The notes beneath the pieces are model-generated. The model did no database searches, was not told the origin of the DNA, and saw nothing but the letters and a program-made list of their open reading frames with translations. From Siniperca chuatsi (lineage: Eukaryota; Chordata; Actinopteri; Centrarchiformes; Sinipercidae): a DNA stretch of 64,000 nucleotides. The translations under genes and the position numbers were made by a program. The stretch is taken from the NCBI RefSeq assembly GCF_020085105.1, contig NC_058055.1, positions 4,549,322-4,613,321 of the forward strand, given 5' to 3'. Position 1 is the first letter of the stretch. Every line of letters starts with the position of its first letter. This document shows, piece after piece, positions 40,091 through 64,000 of the stretch.

Positions 40091-43000
40091 ATGGAAGGTG
40101 CACTGGCTGTTAAAACTGTGATGATGGTTGTGATTGTAGCACACTGTGGAGCTGTGCCCACCACTTCACCCAGCCAAGAAGAGCTCTCTAAAGCCCAGGT
40201 AAACATGAAGTGTTTTCAAAGTTAAAATACTGCACAACTGTTGGTGTTATTTAAACTGGTGATATTACGGAGAGTGCATTCAGTTTTTCTCTGTCCATAC
40301 TCTTCCAACCTTGTCAAACAATTAAGTTCTACCCTTTTTATATTTTGTAATATGAAAAGGAAAAATCTACTTCCCATTTTCAGAAGTATTAATTTCTTAC
40401 TAAAGCCTCTACAGGCATTTAAAGTCAGCTTTACGGCATTAAAAATTGGTTTGAAAAATTCAAAGTTGAGCTTTAAAGATAATAACATGCATGGTCTTCT
40501 CTGGAAAGGGAAATTACCTCACCCTGTACAGTTTGAACACTGCTTTGACTGCCTCTAAACATGAGAAAGTCTGGAGGTATGCCTGGCTGTGCTGGACATT
40601 ATACCAGACACGTTGGCTCAGCTTTGTGATGCAGAGAATTTTTAAATGTTTAATGTGGGTTTATTTGCCGAAGGTTAACAAAAATGTTTTCAATCTGAAG
40701 CAGCAAACACGCATTACAGATAAGGGCCGATTTTCAGCTGTGTTTTTCTATAAGCACATACTCAAGGTATATTTTCAGATATGCTGGATATAATGTATAT
40801 TAGAGTGAGTGATTATATTGTATATCTATAATGCCAACTAATAATCTAAGATAGTACATACCAGCATTTCAAAGAGAAAGTTAGAAAAATGTTATTGTTA
40901 TAAAAGAGAAAGTTAACTTGACTAAAGTTACAGTTTTATCCTTAAGATTTCAGTGTTGATTTGGTGATACCTGTGGTCACTGGTGGTAAGAGCAAGTGTG
41001 GTTTAATACTGCAGGTCCCAGAATTCTGTGGGCCGTAAACACTCCTGGAGCAGCTAGTCTGTCAGAAATACAACAGAATCGCAACTGGTGTATGTGTTCA
41101 CTCATGCTGTTTTAATAAAGAAGTCAGTCAATAATTGGCCTTTTTCCATCATGCCGGGAGCAACCTCCATCTGATTCCATGCTGCACACGGTGCGAGTAG
41201 TTTTCCACACAACAGCAGGAAACAGTAAATAGAACTGTTATCTTGCTGAGGAGTTGGAGGTGTGTGCAGCCTGTCGCCTGCAGCTTTTAAGCCAACAGTC
41301 TACTCTGGCTGCTCCTTACTGTTTCATTGCCCCCCTGAAATATTTCAAACTGATCCGCTGTCAAAGAAAGTTGTCTTGTTTTCTACAAGCATTTTTAATG
41401 AATGATCATTGTTAGTGGCACAATGAAAACCAACATGTATCTTGCCAGTTGAACATTTTTAATGTGAAGCAGCAGTAGGAAATGTTGGTTTAGCATTAGC
41501 ATCTTAATCCAGCTATAATACGGCTGCTGGAGAGTGAACAGTCAACAGTGTAGCTGTTATCAATGAGATATCAAGCAGTCATGTTGGATAAATACATGCA
41601 ACGTTCTGCATCCAGTGCAGGAATGGCAGAGTCCGCCACTAACAATTAAAACGACTATACAGAAAGGAAATTAGAATTATAACTTTTAATTAATTATAAT
41701 TAATTAATTAATTAGAATAATTACAATTTTAAATGTATCTTTTTCACTTCATCTTTTCTCAAAATTCTGCATTTAAATAGCCAAATTACTAATTAGTCAA
41801 ATTAATCATATATGGAGTTGTATCTGTACATTAGAATTGGTCATTCCTGTTTTCTTTGTCCAGGACTATCTGTCTCAGTTTTTCTCTGATGTGGGTGTCA
41901 GCGCTCCCAGCAGTATCTGGCGCAGCTCTCTAGATTCCTTTGAAGACACTCTCAGAAAAATGCAGGATTTTTTTGGCCTGGAGGTGACAGGGCAGTTGGA
42001 CTCCAACACCCTGGAAGTGATGGCTCGCCCCCGCTGTGGTTTCACAGATGTGACCAGATATGGCCACTTTGACGGACGACCAAAGTGGGACAAGACTGTG
42101 ATCACATACAGGTACTACACAAGATCTCCATGTCAGAACAAAGACCAGCAAGTCTCTGCAAGCAGTTCATCCAAACATAAAGCACAAAAAAGCTCGTGTC
42201 GTGAGATTTTGTAAACCATTTTCACTCTCACATTGCCGTAGGATAACTGACTACACACCAGACTTGAGTCAAAGTGATGTGGATGCCACCATAGCCAAGG
42301 CTCTGAAACTCTACAGCGATGTAATTCCTCTGGATTTCAAGCAGATCGACAACGGCACCGCTGACATTATGATCATGTTCAAGGCTCGAGGTAATGCAGT
42401 GCATTCAGTGCATTTGAGAAAATGTTTGATCTAGTGTTAACTTTGTTCTTCTCCTCTCAAAACCAGACCATGGAGATTTTGCTCCATTCGATGGGGAGAG
42501 TGGGGTCTTGGCCCATGCATTCTCCCCTGGAGAGGGCAATGGAGGTGACACCCATTTTGATGAAGATGAAAACTGGACTCTAACCTCAGCAGGTGCTAAC
42601 ATTAAGGAAACATTGTTATTGGGTTGATTTTTTTTTTAATGCTACTATGTCTGCATCACAACAGTGTCATGAGTCTGTTGTTGTAAAGCAAATCCTCGAT
42701 AACTATGCTAGGACAAGGTTTTTAGATATTATGAATACTTTTCCTCCACCGAGTGCTTGCTCAGTTGATGATCTAGTGCATGATTTTAATGAGGTCTTCT
42801 TTTGAAACTGCTGCTCCTCCGAGAATTAAAAAATGACAAATTCCCCACAAATCACCTTGGAAATCTGCTGCTATTTGCCAGCTAAAAAGAAACTGTCGCA
42901 GGGCAGAGAGACAGTGGAGAAAGCACACTAACTGTCCACTTCTCACATGAGAAATTACAATAATGCTGTCAGAAAAGAAAGACAAGCTTTCTTCTCAAAG

Positions 43001-45818
43001 GTCATTACTGATAACAAACACAACCCAAAGTCCTCTTCTCAGGAATTTGCTAAATAAAAAAATTGGCTCCATTAGATCCAGGATTACAAATGCAAATTCA
43101 TCAACTCTCTGTGATCTGCCAGCAGTTGAGCTTCCATCTACTATGATGAAACTGGTGTCACCATCAACAAAATGAAGTCATCCACATGTGCACTGTTCCT
43201 GCCACCCTGTTTAAATCCAGCTTCCAGTGCATCTCCCATGAAACAACAAGAATAATTAACACATCTCACATTTTACTACTCTAGTAAAACCCCTCCTTAA
43301 GAACCCTAATGCTGAAATGCTGATACATGCTTTTATTCGCTTAGACTACTGGAACTCTCTTTTTACTGGTAGAAAATTACAGATAATTCAGAACGCTGCA
43401 GCCAGGATTTTGACCAATACAAAAAAAGAGATCACATTATCTCTCTGCTCGCATCACTGCACCGGCTACCTGCATCTTTTAGAATAGATTTTAAAGTGCT
43501 TTTACTTGTCTACAAAGTGTTACACAATCTAGCTCCCTCATACATAAGCGACTGCCTCTCATTTTCTCTCATTTTATGTCCCAACAAGAACTCTCAGATC
43601 ATCTACTGCCTTTCTTTTAGAAGTTTCTAAAGTGTCCCACAAGAAACCTGATGAGGCTACTTAATGTTTTAATGGCCCTAAACTGTGGAACACCCTCCCC
43701 TTGGATCTCAGGACAGCAAACTCCCTTCGTATTTTTAAAAGAAATTAAAGACCTATCTTTTTAACATGGCTTTTAATTTGGGTTGACTTTGCTGGGATCA
43801 TTTTTTATGTTTTATCAAACTGTTTATTTATTTTCTTTCTTCTTTCTGTTGCCTTTGTTGTTTATTATTGATATTATATGTCTTGTGAAGTACTCTGGCC
43901 TGCATCTCTTCATGAGATGCTATACAAATAAAGTTATTGTTATTATTGTCAATTATGCCCCAAAGCTATGGAACATCATTACCTATTAGCAGGAACGCCA
44001 GCACGCTAAATATCTTTTAAAAAGCAAGCTAAAAACGTCTCTCTTCACTGTCCTAAAAGAAGTGCAGCAGTTCATTGCACTGCCGCAGTACTTTTAAAAT
44101 GCTATATTTTACGTGATTTTATCCATTCGATGTATTCTATTTTTTTTTACTTTATTTGATTATTATTATTATCAAGAGGGTTTTATTTTCTTACATTAAT
44201 TATAGCATTCTATCCCTGTTTTCATGTTCATTCTATGTCTTTCATGTGAAGCACTCGGTGCAATTTTCTTTGTTGTAAAGCACTTTGAGCGGCATTTCTT
44301 GTATGAAAAGTGCTATACAAATAAAGTTCATTATTATTATTATTATTATAATGCTACAGATGATTATGTGCCGACAGTAACCTTCTCAGTGTGTATCTGC
44401 AGGAGCCAACCTGTTCTTGGTGGCAGCCCATGAGTTTGGCCATGCACTGGGATTGGCCCATTCTCAGGTTCAGACAGCCCTGATGTATCCCACCTACCAG
44501 TATGTGACAACAGTGGGGTACAAGCTACCAAGTGATGACAGACAGGGAGTACAGGCTATCTATGGTGAGAGCTCAACTAATTCACAGACTTATGGGGTAC
44601 TACATTTCAGCACTGACAAACTCTCCTACTGAGATTCAAAGAGCTTTACCAGTGCCATTTCTGTGTCTTTTTCCTCTCAAAGGAGTCAGAGCAACATCAG
44701 CTCAACCAACTACTGAACCTGACCCAAAACCACAACCTAGACCCGAACCAGATCCTGAACCCACATCAGAACCCGCTCCAGACAGGTGCAGCAGGAACCT
44801 GATTTTTGATGCTGCAACCTCCATTCAGAGCAGTCTTTACTTCTTCAAAGATGGGTCAGACATTTATACACTGTTTTGGGATTTGAGTCTTAAGTTTCAC
44901 AAAAACATGTTACGCCATTAGATAGAGCTGCTATTTTGAAAGTTAAATGCATTCAGTAAGATTTGTTTATCAGTATGTGACTACTGTCAGCTTATCGTAG
45001 AATTTTGTGTTTCTTTGTCAGATATTTCTGGCAGAGGAGCAGCTCCTGGGATGGCATCAGCATGAAGAAAATTCAGTCTGTCTGGCCTGGAATCAGTAAA
45101 GTTGATGCGGCTTATGAGTATAAGAAAAGCAATACCGTCATTTTCTTTGAAGGTACAAAATTAGCTTTGTTAAAAAATCACATAAAGTCATTTTTTGTTA
45201 ATTGAAAAAAAAGCAAAAATCATTCAATAAATGCTGGGATCAGTTAGGAACATAACTCTACCTTTTCATTCACAGGGGATCATTACTGGGGGATCAGAGG
45301 AAACACTGTCCTACCCGGTTATCCCAAACCTCTCAGCGAATTTGGCTTCCCTCCTTCTGTCACCAAGGTAGATGCTGCTGTCCATGTGTCATTCACAGGC
45401 AGAACCCTCCTCTTTGTTGGGAACAAATACTGGAGGTGAGTAGTAGCCATAAAAATCTAGGCTGAATCCAGATCTAGACATATACCAGGTGTTGATGAAC
45501 ACCTCTCCATATTACTCATATAGCTACAGTGACAGAAGCGGCACAATGGATGGTGGGTACCCAAAATTCATTCACAGAGAGCTCCATGGGATTGGCAGAG
45601 TGGATGCTGCCTTTGAGAACAGAGGTAGGTAACAATCAGAGGTTAGCCCCTCAGCAGTAGCATTAGAAGTTCATGTTTGGTGATACTGTACCAATGATGC
45701 ATCCCCCTTTTTAGGTTACCTCTACTTCTCACATGGATCCAGACAGACAGAGTACCACTACCAACGAAGAAGGGTGCTGCGCACTCTGTTGAACTATGGA
45801 TGGATGGATTGCAACTAA
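40091..45818 (+). CDS. Secreted hemopexin-type matrix metalloproteinase with acidic, proline-rich hinge
   Basis: Fourth member of the cluster and a secreted zinc protease zymogen. Coding exons: 40091-40198, 41864-42111, 42242-42390, 42467-42592, 44403-44564, 44683-44854, 45022-45152, 45276-45435, 45524-45624, 45715-45818; 486 residues in frame, GT-AG throughout. Signal peptide about 1-22 ([15 protein letters not shown]), cysteine switch RPRCGFTD (Cys94), catalytic site [11 protein letters not shown] at 220-230, Met-turn ALMYP. The hinge is made of repeated Pro-Glu/Asp-Pro units ([16 protein letters not shown]). Hemopexin runs from [13 protein letters not shown] to WMDCN. Exon 6 is 172 bp against 130 bp in the other three because of the hinge. 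The start is followed by a convincing signal peptide. The family is certain, but which vertebrate MMP it corresponds to (stromelysin/collagenase-like, possibly the fish-specific mmp30) is not decided. Poly(A) signal AATAAA at 46075-46080. Confidence 0.9.
42610..43945 (+). mobile_element. Internally deleted CR1/L2-like LINE in intron 4 of the fourth MMP
   Basis: The 5' part (about 42640-43260) has ORF2-like pieces such as [37 protein letters not shown]. The 3' part (about 43320-43760) encodes the C-terminal signature in broken frames: [34 protein letters not shown] and [13 protein letters not shown]. It ends with GTGAAGTACTCTGGCCTGC, GATGCTATACAAATAAAG and a TTATTGTTATTATTG tail. Most of the RT domain, including the catalytic YxDD, is missing. 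A dead copy. Confidence 0.75.
43946..44352 (+). mobile_element. Second LINE 3' fragment, abutting the first
   Basis: It begins at about TCAATTATGCCCCAAAGCTATGGAACATCATTACC (remnant of the APKLWN motif) and continues to GTAAAGCACTTTGAGCGGCATTTC, GTATGAAAAGTGCTATACAAATAAAG and a (TTA)n tail at about 44330-44350. It lies directly after the TTATTG tail of the preceding LINE, in the same orientation. Exon 5 starts only about 50 bp later. Confidence 0.7.
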
Positions 45819-46080
45819 AGAAACAAAGACCCAAATACACATATACACACACACAGACACACACGTACACTCCTGTGAGCACACAATAATAGCTATGGTC
45901 TACTCCACTAACTAATCCTGAGTAGCTTAAGGGGGCTTTTCTGTAGAAATCTGCATGGAAATACATTATTTGAAAAAGAAATAGATAATGAAAATGCATA
46001 ATAATCCTGTAGGCAACAACTACTTGTTATGTAGTCAATGTTTTTGTTGGACATGCATCAATTAAACATGATTTAATAAA

Positions 46081-46885
46081 AGTGAAATAATAATCAAGAA
46101 TGGATTTAAGTGCTTCTTCATTATGCCTGAGTGTGAATAAGGATGCACTAGAATAAGGAAAATCTGGCAACTCTGGTGTGTGTTTGAACCCAGGTGAGTT
46201 GCGTGGGAGACCATTTATCTTACGAGCATGAGTCATGCCACTAAGATGACCTCTGAAGAGTTGTTGCAAAAGGAAAAATAACAACACATACTCGTATTTA
46301 TAGAATCACAGTCATCTTAAGTGCCTTGACTGGTCAGGAGCACTATAGGTGGTAGGAGCTGATGAAAGAGGGAAGATGGCTTTTTCATTTTCTTTATACA
46401 ATTGGTTTACCAGCTAGTGACATGTAGCCATTAGGCTACCTTCAATACCCCATAAGGAAGAGACATGACTTCTCACTCTGATGTCGTCTGAGCCCCTCAG
46501 AGGTCACACCGTAGACAGATGTGGAATGCAGTAAACAGTTTAGCAAACCTGTGGGTGCAGATTTTTTTCATTGAAGCAAAACACCCCAAACCAGGCCCAG
46601 CCTAACTTATCCACTTGCGGACCTTCAGTTCTGGACCTGCCATTCCAGTTTAATCCAGTTCCAGTTTAAGTGTCATGTAGAAGTTATATTCTGTTCAAAA
46701 ATGTGAACATAAAAACATAATTCTTTCAAAATATATATATTTCAAATAGTTTTTATATGTGTTAATGCTGAAAGTAATTTATATTTATATTACCATATAT
46801 TTTTAAGATAAATGTCTGGTGCAGTGGAATCAGTTATATGGTTGTGAGTTCATTGGTAAAACTACAACAACCATAATGCTCAGCC
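46081..46885. other. Intergenic between the MMP cluster and acat1
   Basis: About 0.8 kb without recognisable genes or repeats; AT-rich near 46.7 kb and becoming CpG-richer toward acat1. Confidence 0.4.
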
Positions 46886-46890
46886 GACGA

Positions 46891-46983
46891 TGACGTCGCG
46901 GGAACACACCTCTCACTGTGATTGGCGGATGTTTTTATCCCGCTGCATGGCTGAAGGTGAAGCGGGTCCTAACGTGTGAGTCA
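46891..46983 (+). promoter_or_regulatory. acat1: acat1 TATA-less proximal promoter elements
   Basis: Within 115 bp of the start codon lie TGACGTCG at 46891-46898 (CREB/ATF-like, one base from a perfect CRE), ATTGG at 46921-46925 (inverted CCAAT box, NF-Y type) and TGAGTCA at 46977-46983 (AP-1-like). The surroundings are comparatively CpG-rich and no TATA box is seen, as expected for a housekeeping mitochondrial enzyme. Function inferred from motifs only. Confidence 0.5.
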
Positions 46984-47003
46984 CTTTTGTCTCCCAGTCA
47001 AAA

Positions 47004-53908
<6,905 letters not shown>

Positions 53909-54366
53909 GGAACTTGATAGGAAACCTGTCTCCCCCCCTGATGCACTCTTTTGTTAAATTGTGTGTTGACTTCCTGTTGGCTCCAAATGGTTAAGCGACT
54001 GTAAATTCCCTTTTACTGTGAAGAATGCATCTGTTACAACTTTCATGCCAGTGGCCTTACTCAAACAGCAAAGTAGGACTCGACTCACATGACATCACGA
54101 CTCAAGTATTTAAAACACCCCTTTGTTTAAAACACTCCCTTGTTTGATGAAGCATATTGTGCAAAGAAATGATTAATATTTAACTCTGAAGTGGTTAAAT
54201 AAATAGTTTTTATGAAACTACTGTTATTGGTCTTCTGTGATTATGGAGTTGTTACTAAAGGCTTGACAATAATTCATTTTCCGTAAGTTTAACAACAGAT
54301 ACACTGCTTTGGTTTTTAATATTTTTATGCATAATCTAAAAAAATACTATATTACAGTAATAAAGT

Positions 54367-54463
54367 CAGCACTGTAGTTTTCAAGTTGGCTGCTAGATGC
54401 ACAATTTTCCTTGTAATGTTAAATGCACTCTATTCATGTTGCACTAGGTAACATGTCAGAGCT
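54367..54463 (+). repeat. About 100-bp dispersed repeat, copy 2 (3' of acat1)
   Basis: GTAGTTTTCAAGTTGGCTGCTAGATGC, TTCCTTGTAATGTTAAATGCAC and TATTCATGTTGCACTAGGTAACATGTC pair with 53456-53562 in the same orientation. Confidence 0.6.
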
Positions 54464-55850
54464 GAGTTCTGTGGCGCTCATATTGCCTTTACGCAGCAGG
54501 TTTTATAAGTTATATTTATATTTGTTGTTGTTGCTGCTATCATATGTTTTAACATTAGTAATTGGTTTATGGGGTTAGTTCAGGTTTCACCAATTGGAGG
54601 TTTGAGATAACTTTAAAATTTCTGCTGTTACCTCAATACAATGGAGGTGAATTAAATTGAATTTAATAAGGGGGGAACAAATTGTGACTTGGATGAACTG
54701 ACTAATTCATTAAAGGTAATGAAGATATATACCAACAACATTCTCTAACTCAACTATGTGATTCTCACTTTAATTCTCATTTGGTACATTCCCTGTCAGG
54801 GAATTCTTTTGTTTCCAATAATTCATTTTTGACACATTTCATCAAGCAAAAGTTTGTTGATGTTGTCATAGGAGTTGTACATTGCATGGTTATCCATCCC
54901 CCTTATGAACTTATATAATACAGTATGTTAAAAGGTATGCAAATGTTGAGCTGATGTCACTCAGTAAGACATTATGTTCTTCAGTCTCTTACTGGATGAC
55001 CCTTGTCTCTCATTCCTTCCTGTTCCTGCCAGTCAAAACAGTCCAACGTTGAGTTAAATGTTAACAGGGTCTGAAAGTCCTTCCGCCATCAGTATTTTGA
55101 AGCCTACTTGCCCATTTGTTTGGACATTACTGATTAAACACAGCAGACGCTTTTCTTTAGGAGGACGAACAATAGCATGCCTTAAGTAAGAACCAAATCT
55201 ATTACATCTTTTCACGTCTTTTTTTAATCCTGTAAGGCCCTGTCTGAATGACGGCTTTTGGTATGTCACACACTTGTCACCTGTCGATTCCTCCTCTGTC
55301 GCACTGTGATTATAACAGGGAGGGGCAGCTTTGGCTGCAGGAAAACATTGCCTAATATGTTAATCATTTTCAAGAATTTGGCACTTGATTTATGGAACAT
55401 TTTCATTTCAGTTTTTTGTACAGTATTTATGTGTACAGTAGTTTTGATTAGAAAGAGCCGATTTTATATGTCTTGCTTAGACACGTGGCCAACAAATATT
55501 TCCATCTGCACGAATTGTTCTGTGAAATGAGTGAGAGAGGGGCTGTTTTTGACGAGGGAATTTGTTATTGGTGCTCAAAGTTACCATAAACCTATACGAT
55601 AAGTATAGGTACATGTTAATCACAGTATACATACTATATGTCACACTGCTGAATTGAATTCCTAAATTAGGTTTTCCTATCACAAATCAATGGATGGCCA
55701 CTGCTGGATGAACACAGTCCTGTGTTCGCTGTTTTCACTTCATTCACCCTATCTTAAAGACTTCTGTGAACAGATGATGAGTATCAGCGCTGGCCTTCAT
55801 GTTTGAAGTGTTGTATAAATCAAGTCCTGCACAACAGGCTGGCACAGTAA
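54464..55850. other. Intergenic between acat1 and tmprss2
   Basis: About 1.4 kb with no gene, RNA or clear repeat recognised. Short open frames (for example 55258-55530) have no family features. Confidence 0.4.
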
Positions 55851-56322
55851 AAAAGGTGTGGTCATGGGTGTTGATTACATGGAGGAATGGCGTGAACACG
55901 AGACAGAGACAGAAACAGGGAGTGAAGGGACAGACAGAACTAGAGCGCTGAAGGAATTTGGAATTTCAAGGTAGGTGGAAATCTAGTGAAAAATGCAGAT
56001 AAATGTGTTTGTAAGCTCTATGAAAGTCAGCCTGCTCAGGTAACGTGTGAGCATCTTCTGTATTGTATTTTTGAAATGTGGAACAGTTCCCAAATCAGCT
56101 TGCAGCTTGTTTATTAAAAAACTGGACGTTGTAAGTGTTTTTCTGATATGTGTTAATATGTTTAGGTAGTTACTTCTTGTGACCTAGCTTTCTAATGAAC
56201 AAGTTGCTCAAATCTTTCTGTTTTATGAATATTGCTTTAATGAATACTACAGTTTAGCTATACGGTGCATCACATACTGTACTTATGACCAGCAGTCTCC
56301 CTCCCCAGGCTGTGTAACCAGT

Positions 56323-61042
<4,720 letters not shown>

Positions 61043-61728
61043 CAGAGTTCTGGATGACCCTGAAGACAAACCTCTTTCATTATTCAGCGGTACATACTTT
61101 ATCACACACTTTGCACTTTAAATCTGAAGCTCAGAGGGAACTTACTGATCAGGAAGATTTTCATAAAAAACAAAAACAAAATATTGTACAAATAAAACTA
61201 ATGTGTCATTTCATTATTTATATATACTTAGTACAGATTGAATTTTGTTTTTGAACAAAATCAAGATTTATCTGTTGTAATAAAACAAATTTTGCAGAAA
61301 GAGCTGAGTTTCAATTTGATATTGTGTGACAAATGTCCTGTAGCAGTGGCAGCTGGTGGAAAATGTTCCAGGTAGGGCTGTGCCATATCCAGTCAGTTTC
61401 AGCTAACATCCCAGTATGATTTAATGCAAAAATGTGAATGTATCAAAAAGGAATTCCTACTTTAAATATATAACAATTATTTTATTCCAACATAAAATAA
61501 AGCAGTAAGCAATGCCTTGACAAACACATCAGGACATCGTATTTTGGTCCCCCACACAGGCGATTTCAGTATAATATAAAACGTGTAATAGAAAATGTTT
61601 ATTTCTTGTGATGCCCCTATGGACCTTATATTGTTGGGGAAACCAATAGGGAGGTAAAGATCGGGAGAGTAAACATAAAGGGCAGTTAGTGGTGATAAAT
61701 TGCTATTCAGACACTTGAATGGACATAT

Positions 61729-62020
61729 GGGACTCTCGATATATCAATTTATCAAGTTTTTTTGGTGAATGTGTTTGCAGCCAACAGAAGCAGAGCAACA
61801 TGACACTGAGGTCCTTGTGTTTGCTCCCTGTTGCATGCAAATCCAATATTTTCATATATTTTAACCTTGGCTTAAAAATATACCTCAGCCATGTGGACCT
61901 GCAAGCCAAAACAATGAAATGAACTGGAGTACTGATTCTCAGTGTGATCGGTTGTACTAGCAACTTGGGCTCAGACACTTGAATGGACATAAGCATGGGA
62001 GTCAGGCGCTCTGAGGTGTA
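61729..62020 (+). repeat. 292-bp repeat, copy C (downstream of tmprss2)
   Basis: Same sequence and length as copy A. The phrase CAGACACTTGAATGGACAT occurs just before it (about 61708) and again inside its 3' end (about 61974), so the copy is bracketed by short direct repeats. Confidence 0.85.
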
Positions 62021-62302
62021 GAGATAGTAAATGCCAGCAAACGTTTGCTCACAAGTGAATTAAATTGAATTATGCTATACTATAATTAAGAAATTGTGGG
62101 GTCCCTGATAACCAATACAACACAGTTAACAGAAGGAAATACCCAAAATACTAATATAAACAACCTTGTAAATATCAGTTGACCTTTAACACATGGAATT
62201 ATTTGAGATTTGTTTTAAAATGTTAACTGCGCATCGCACAAAAACATACACTGGGGCTGAAAATGAACAAATGTACACTACCAGTCAGAGTTTGAGTACA
62301 TC

Positions 62303-62990
62303 CTGCTGGATACCTGCTTAATCATTGGCCATTTGAAGCGCAGTAGCGATGCTGTCGGCAGTTGGTAATGAACTCGAAAACCCGCTGTTGGATGTTACTG
62401 TTGGCATCGATGTAGCTTAGCACAAGCACCAGCTGTCAGTGGGAGGAAATGTCAGTCTCGTCTGCTTGAATGGCGTTAAAATCAGCGAAGTTGACTTCCT
62501 CCAGAATGTAATCCTTTAGCAGTGACAGCAATGCAGTCCAACAGCTCGATTTGTAGCGTTACCGTCTTTGACTGCCTTTAAAAACGGTAACATTAAGTTA
62601 ACTAGCTGTCTTAGGTGCTCCTCCGGCACACTGCAACAAAATCCACCGGTCCCCTGAAAATGGCAGGGTTGTCCGAGGAGTCAGTCTCATAATGCCTACA
62701 CAAGGCCGACTCAAAAGCCCCACAAAACTTCACACAATCGATTATTTTGGATAAAATGTTTGTATCCACCTCCTCACCGCCATCCTGTGGCCGCTGTCCA
62801 GCTGCGTAGCGATGTTCGCTCTGCCTAATGTGGCTAACGTTAGCTGGACAGAATTGTCCATGTGTGTCCTGGTGTTCTCATGTTTCCTTACTTTCTCAGA
62901 CAGGGCTTCATATTGCTCACTGCTGTAACTGTCCATGCTCGATTTGTCCCCATTGTTTAAAAAAGCAAAATAGGGCATTAGCATGACTGC
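62303..62990 (-). pseudogene. Decayed hAT-family transposase (DUF4371-like)
   Basis: The minus strand encodes, in broken frames: YFAFLNNGDKSS, SEQYEALSEKVRKHENTRTH, ATLGRANIATQLDSGHRMAVRR, then KDYILEEVNFADFNAIQADETDISSH and LVLVLSYIDANSNIQQRVFEFI. The order and the 'DF.AI.ADET.D.S ... LVL.YID ... RV.EFI' pattern match the DUF4371 region of hAT-type transposases and ZMYM1-like proteins. Several frame changes and a premature stop show it is dead. It is a plain DNA transposon remnant; its 5' region probably extends toward 63.1 kb. Confidence 0.7.
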
Positions 62991-63775
62991 ATCCAGCTAG
63001 CCAGGCCTTTAAGTGCACCAGCTACGAGACAAGCCTCGCATACACTGCTTCCCTTTCTCGCTAACCTGTTCAGGTTGAACTGGGCATAAAATAATCGCCC
63101 TTTTCGGATTAAATTTTACGTCACACTTTCATATCTTTGGCTTTCTTTCTCCACCGCCCCATAGCTGCTGAGACATGCAGACAAGCACACATATCCAAAT
63201 TTCCCTTTGAAAGAAGGTTACACCCCACTTTAATTCCTGCATCAACCTGTTCACATGATGATAACTGAGCATACTCTATTTGCTGAGGAAGACTGTGAGA
63301 TGTGGTTAAAAGCTCACAAGAAAAGTCAGTGAAATTTTCTTTCTAACTACTGCTTCCAAGGTCAAGAATCAACTCTCACACTCAGGCCTTTAACATAATT
63401 CACTTCTTATGTGTGTCATATTTACAGCTTAATGACACTAGCACGCCCTTTTCATACACAATTATCAGCATTCTGATATTGTACTGGCAGGTTACTGTGT
63501 CAATGAACAGTTTAGAGTCTGCACTGTCCATGTCTACATGTGATGTGTAATTCAAAGTAGAAGGAATTATCTGCTGACACACACACAGGACATTTGAGAA
63601 AGGTGTATCCTCAAACTATTTCAAACTTTCCTCAATCTGTTTTAAGAAAACCATTCATGTCAACTATATCTTTTCGTTTTGTGTTACTGAGGTTATAGCA
63701 TGTGAGATGTACTGCCTGAGTGCTCGCTTCTCTAAAGATCCCACACTATATCTAGTTTGATAGCGGTGTATATCT
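62991..63775. other. Intergenic, no gene recognised
   Basis: Possible 5' flank of the hAT element up to about 63.15 kb. Nothing else identified. Confidence 0.3.
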
Positions 63776-64000
63776 TTGATATGTACTAGTTCCCCATCTA
63801 ATTCTGAATTCAAAACCCTTTGGATAACCTGTAGAGCTCTCTGTAGTCAGGCCCCCACCCTATGCATCCCTTTGTCACCATTGGGTCACTTTGGCTTTTA
63901 GGTGGTACTAAGCTCTAAAACCAAAGGCGTTTGAGCTCAGTCACCTTCCGTGGCTCCTAAACTTTGGAATGTATTCCCTTTGGACTAAAGATCTGCGGAC
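63776..64000 (+). mobile_element. LINE RT C-terminal remnant at the window edge
   Basis: The + strand has a degraded copy of the CR1/L2-type C-terminus: near the end VAPKLWNVFPLD followed by a stop and RSAD, preceded by TCRALCSQAPTL. It continues past the window. Low-level match by motif only. Confidence 0.5.

Noticed and set aside
40241-40793. Two overlapping + strand frames (about 100 residues each) in intron 1 of the fourth MMP
   Set aside because: No domain features, no splice-site agreement with neighbouring exons, and composition typical of AT-rich intron.

Overview
This window is nuclear DNA of a ray-finned fish, most likely a teleost. The evidence is compact multi-exon vertebrate genes with GT-AG introns, many CA/GT microsatellites, fish-type CR1/L2-like LINE tails and hAT-type repeats. 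All six recognised genes lie on the + strand. No prokaryotic features, CRISPR array, rRNA or tRNA were seen.

Layout: (1) 1-5.9 kb holds the last seven coding exons and 3' UTR of acer3 (alkaline ceramidase 3); its 5' part lies upstream of the window. (2) 6-12.5 kb is repeat-rich intergenic DNA with a 5'-truncated CR1/L2-like LINE, a hAT-derived element with a nested repeat, microsatellites and dispersed repeats. (3) 12.5-45.8 kb is a head-to-tail cluster of four secreted hemopexin-type matrix metalloproteinases. First is a divergent MMP (mmp20-like at best), then two collagenase-3 (mmp13) tandem duplicates about 10.1 kb apart, then a fourth MMP with a long acidic, proline-rich hinge. All four have ten coding exons, an intact cysteine switch, an HExxHxxGxxH zinc site and open reading frames. 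(4) 47.0-53.9 kb is acat1 (mitochondrial acetoacetyl-CoA thiolase), 12 coding exons behind a TATA-less promoter. (5) 55.9-61.0 kb is tmprss2 (type II transmembrane serine protease), 13 coding exons with an intact catalytic triad. (6) 60.2-64 kb carries near-identical composite repeats, a decayed hAT transposase and a LINE remnant.

The most notable signal is in the mmp13 pair. A tract of about 1.1 kb covering the end of intron 1 through exon 4, introns included, is almost identical between the copies, while exon 1, exon 10 and most other introns have diverged. This looks like recent gene conversion. It ends close to an 831-bp hAT-type insertion with 8-bp target duplications that is present only in the second copy.

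The four proteases are secreted zymogens expected to remodel extracellular matrix. The mmp13 promoters share a TATA box with an upstream AP-1 site. acer3, acat1 and tmprss2 have unrelated roles (ceramide breakdown, ketone/isoleucine metabolism, cell-surface proteolysis) and simply share the neighbourhood. Exon boundaries were derived by hand from splice signals, reading frame and recalled family sequences; no alignment or database search was run.
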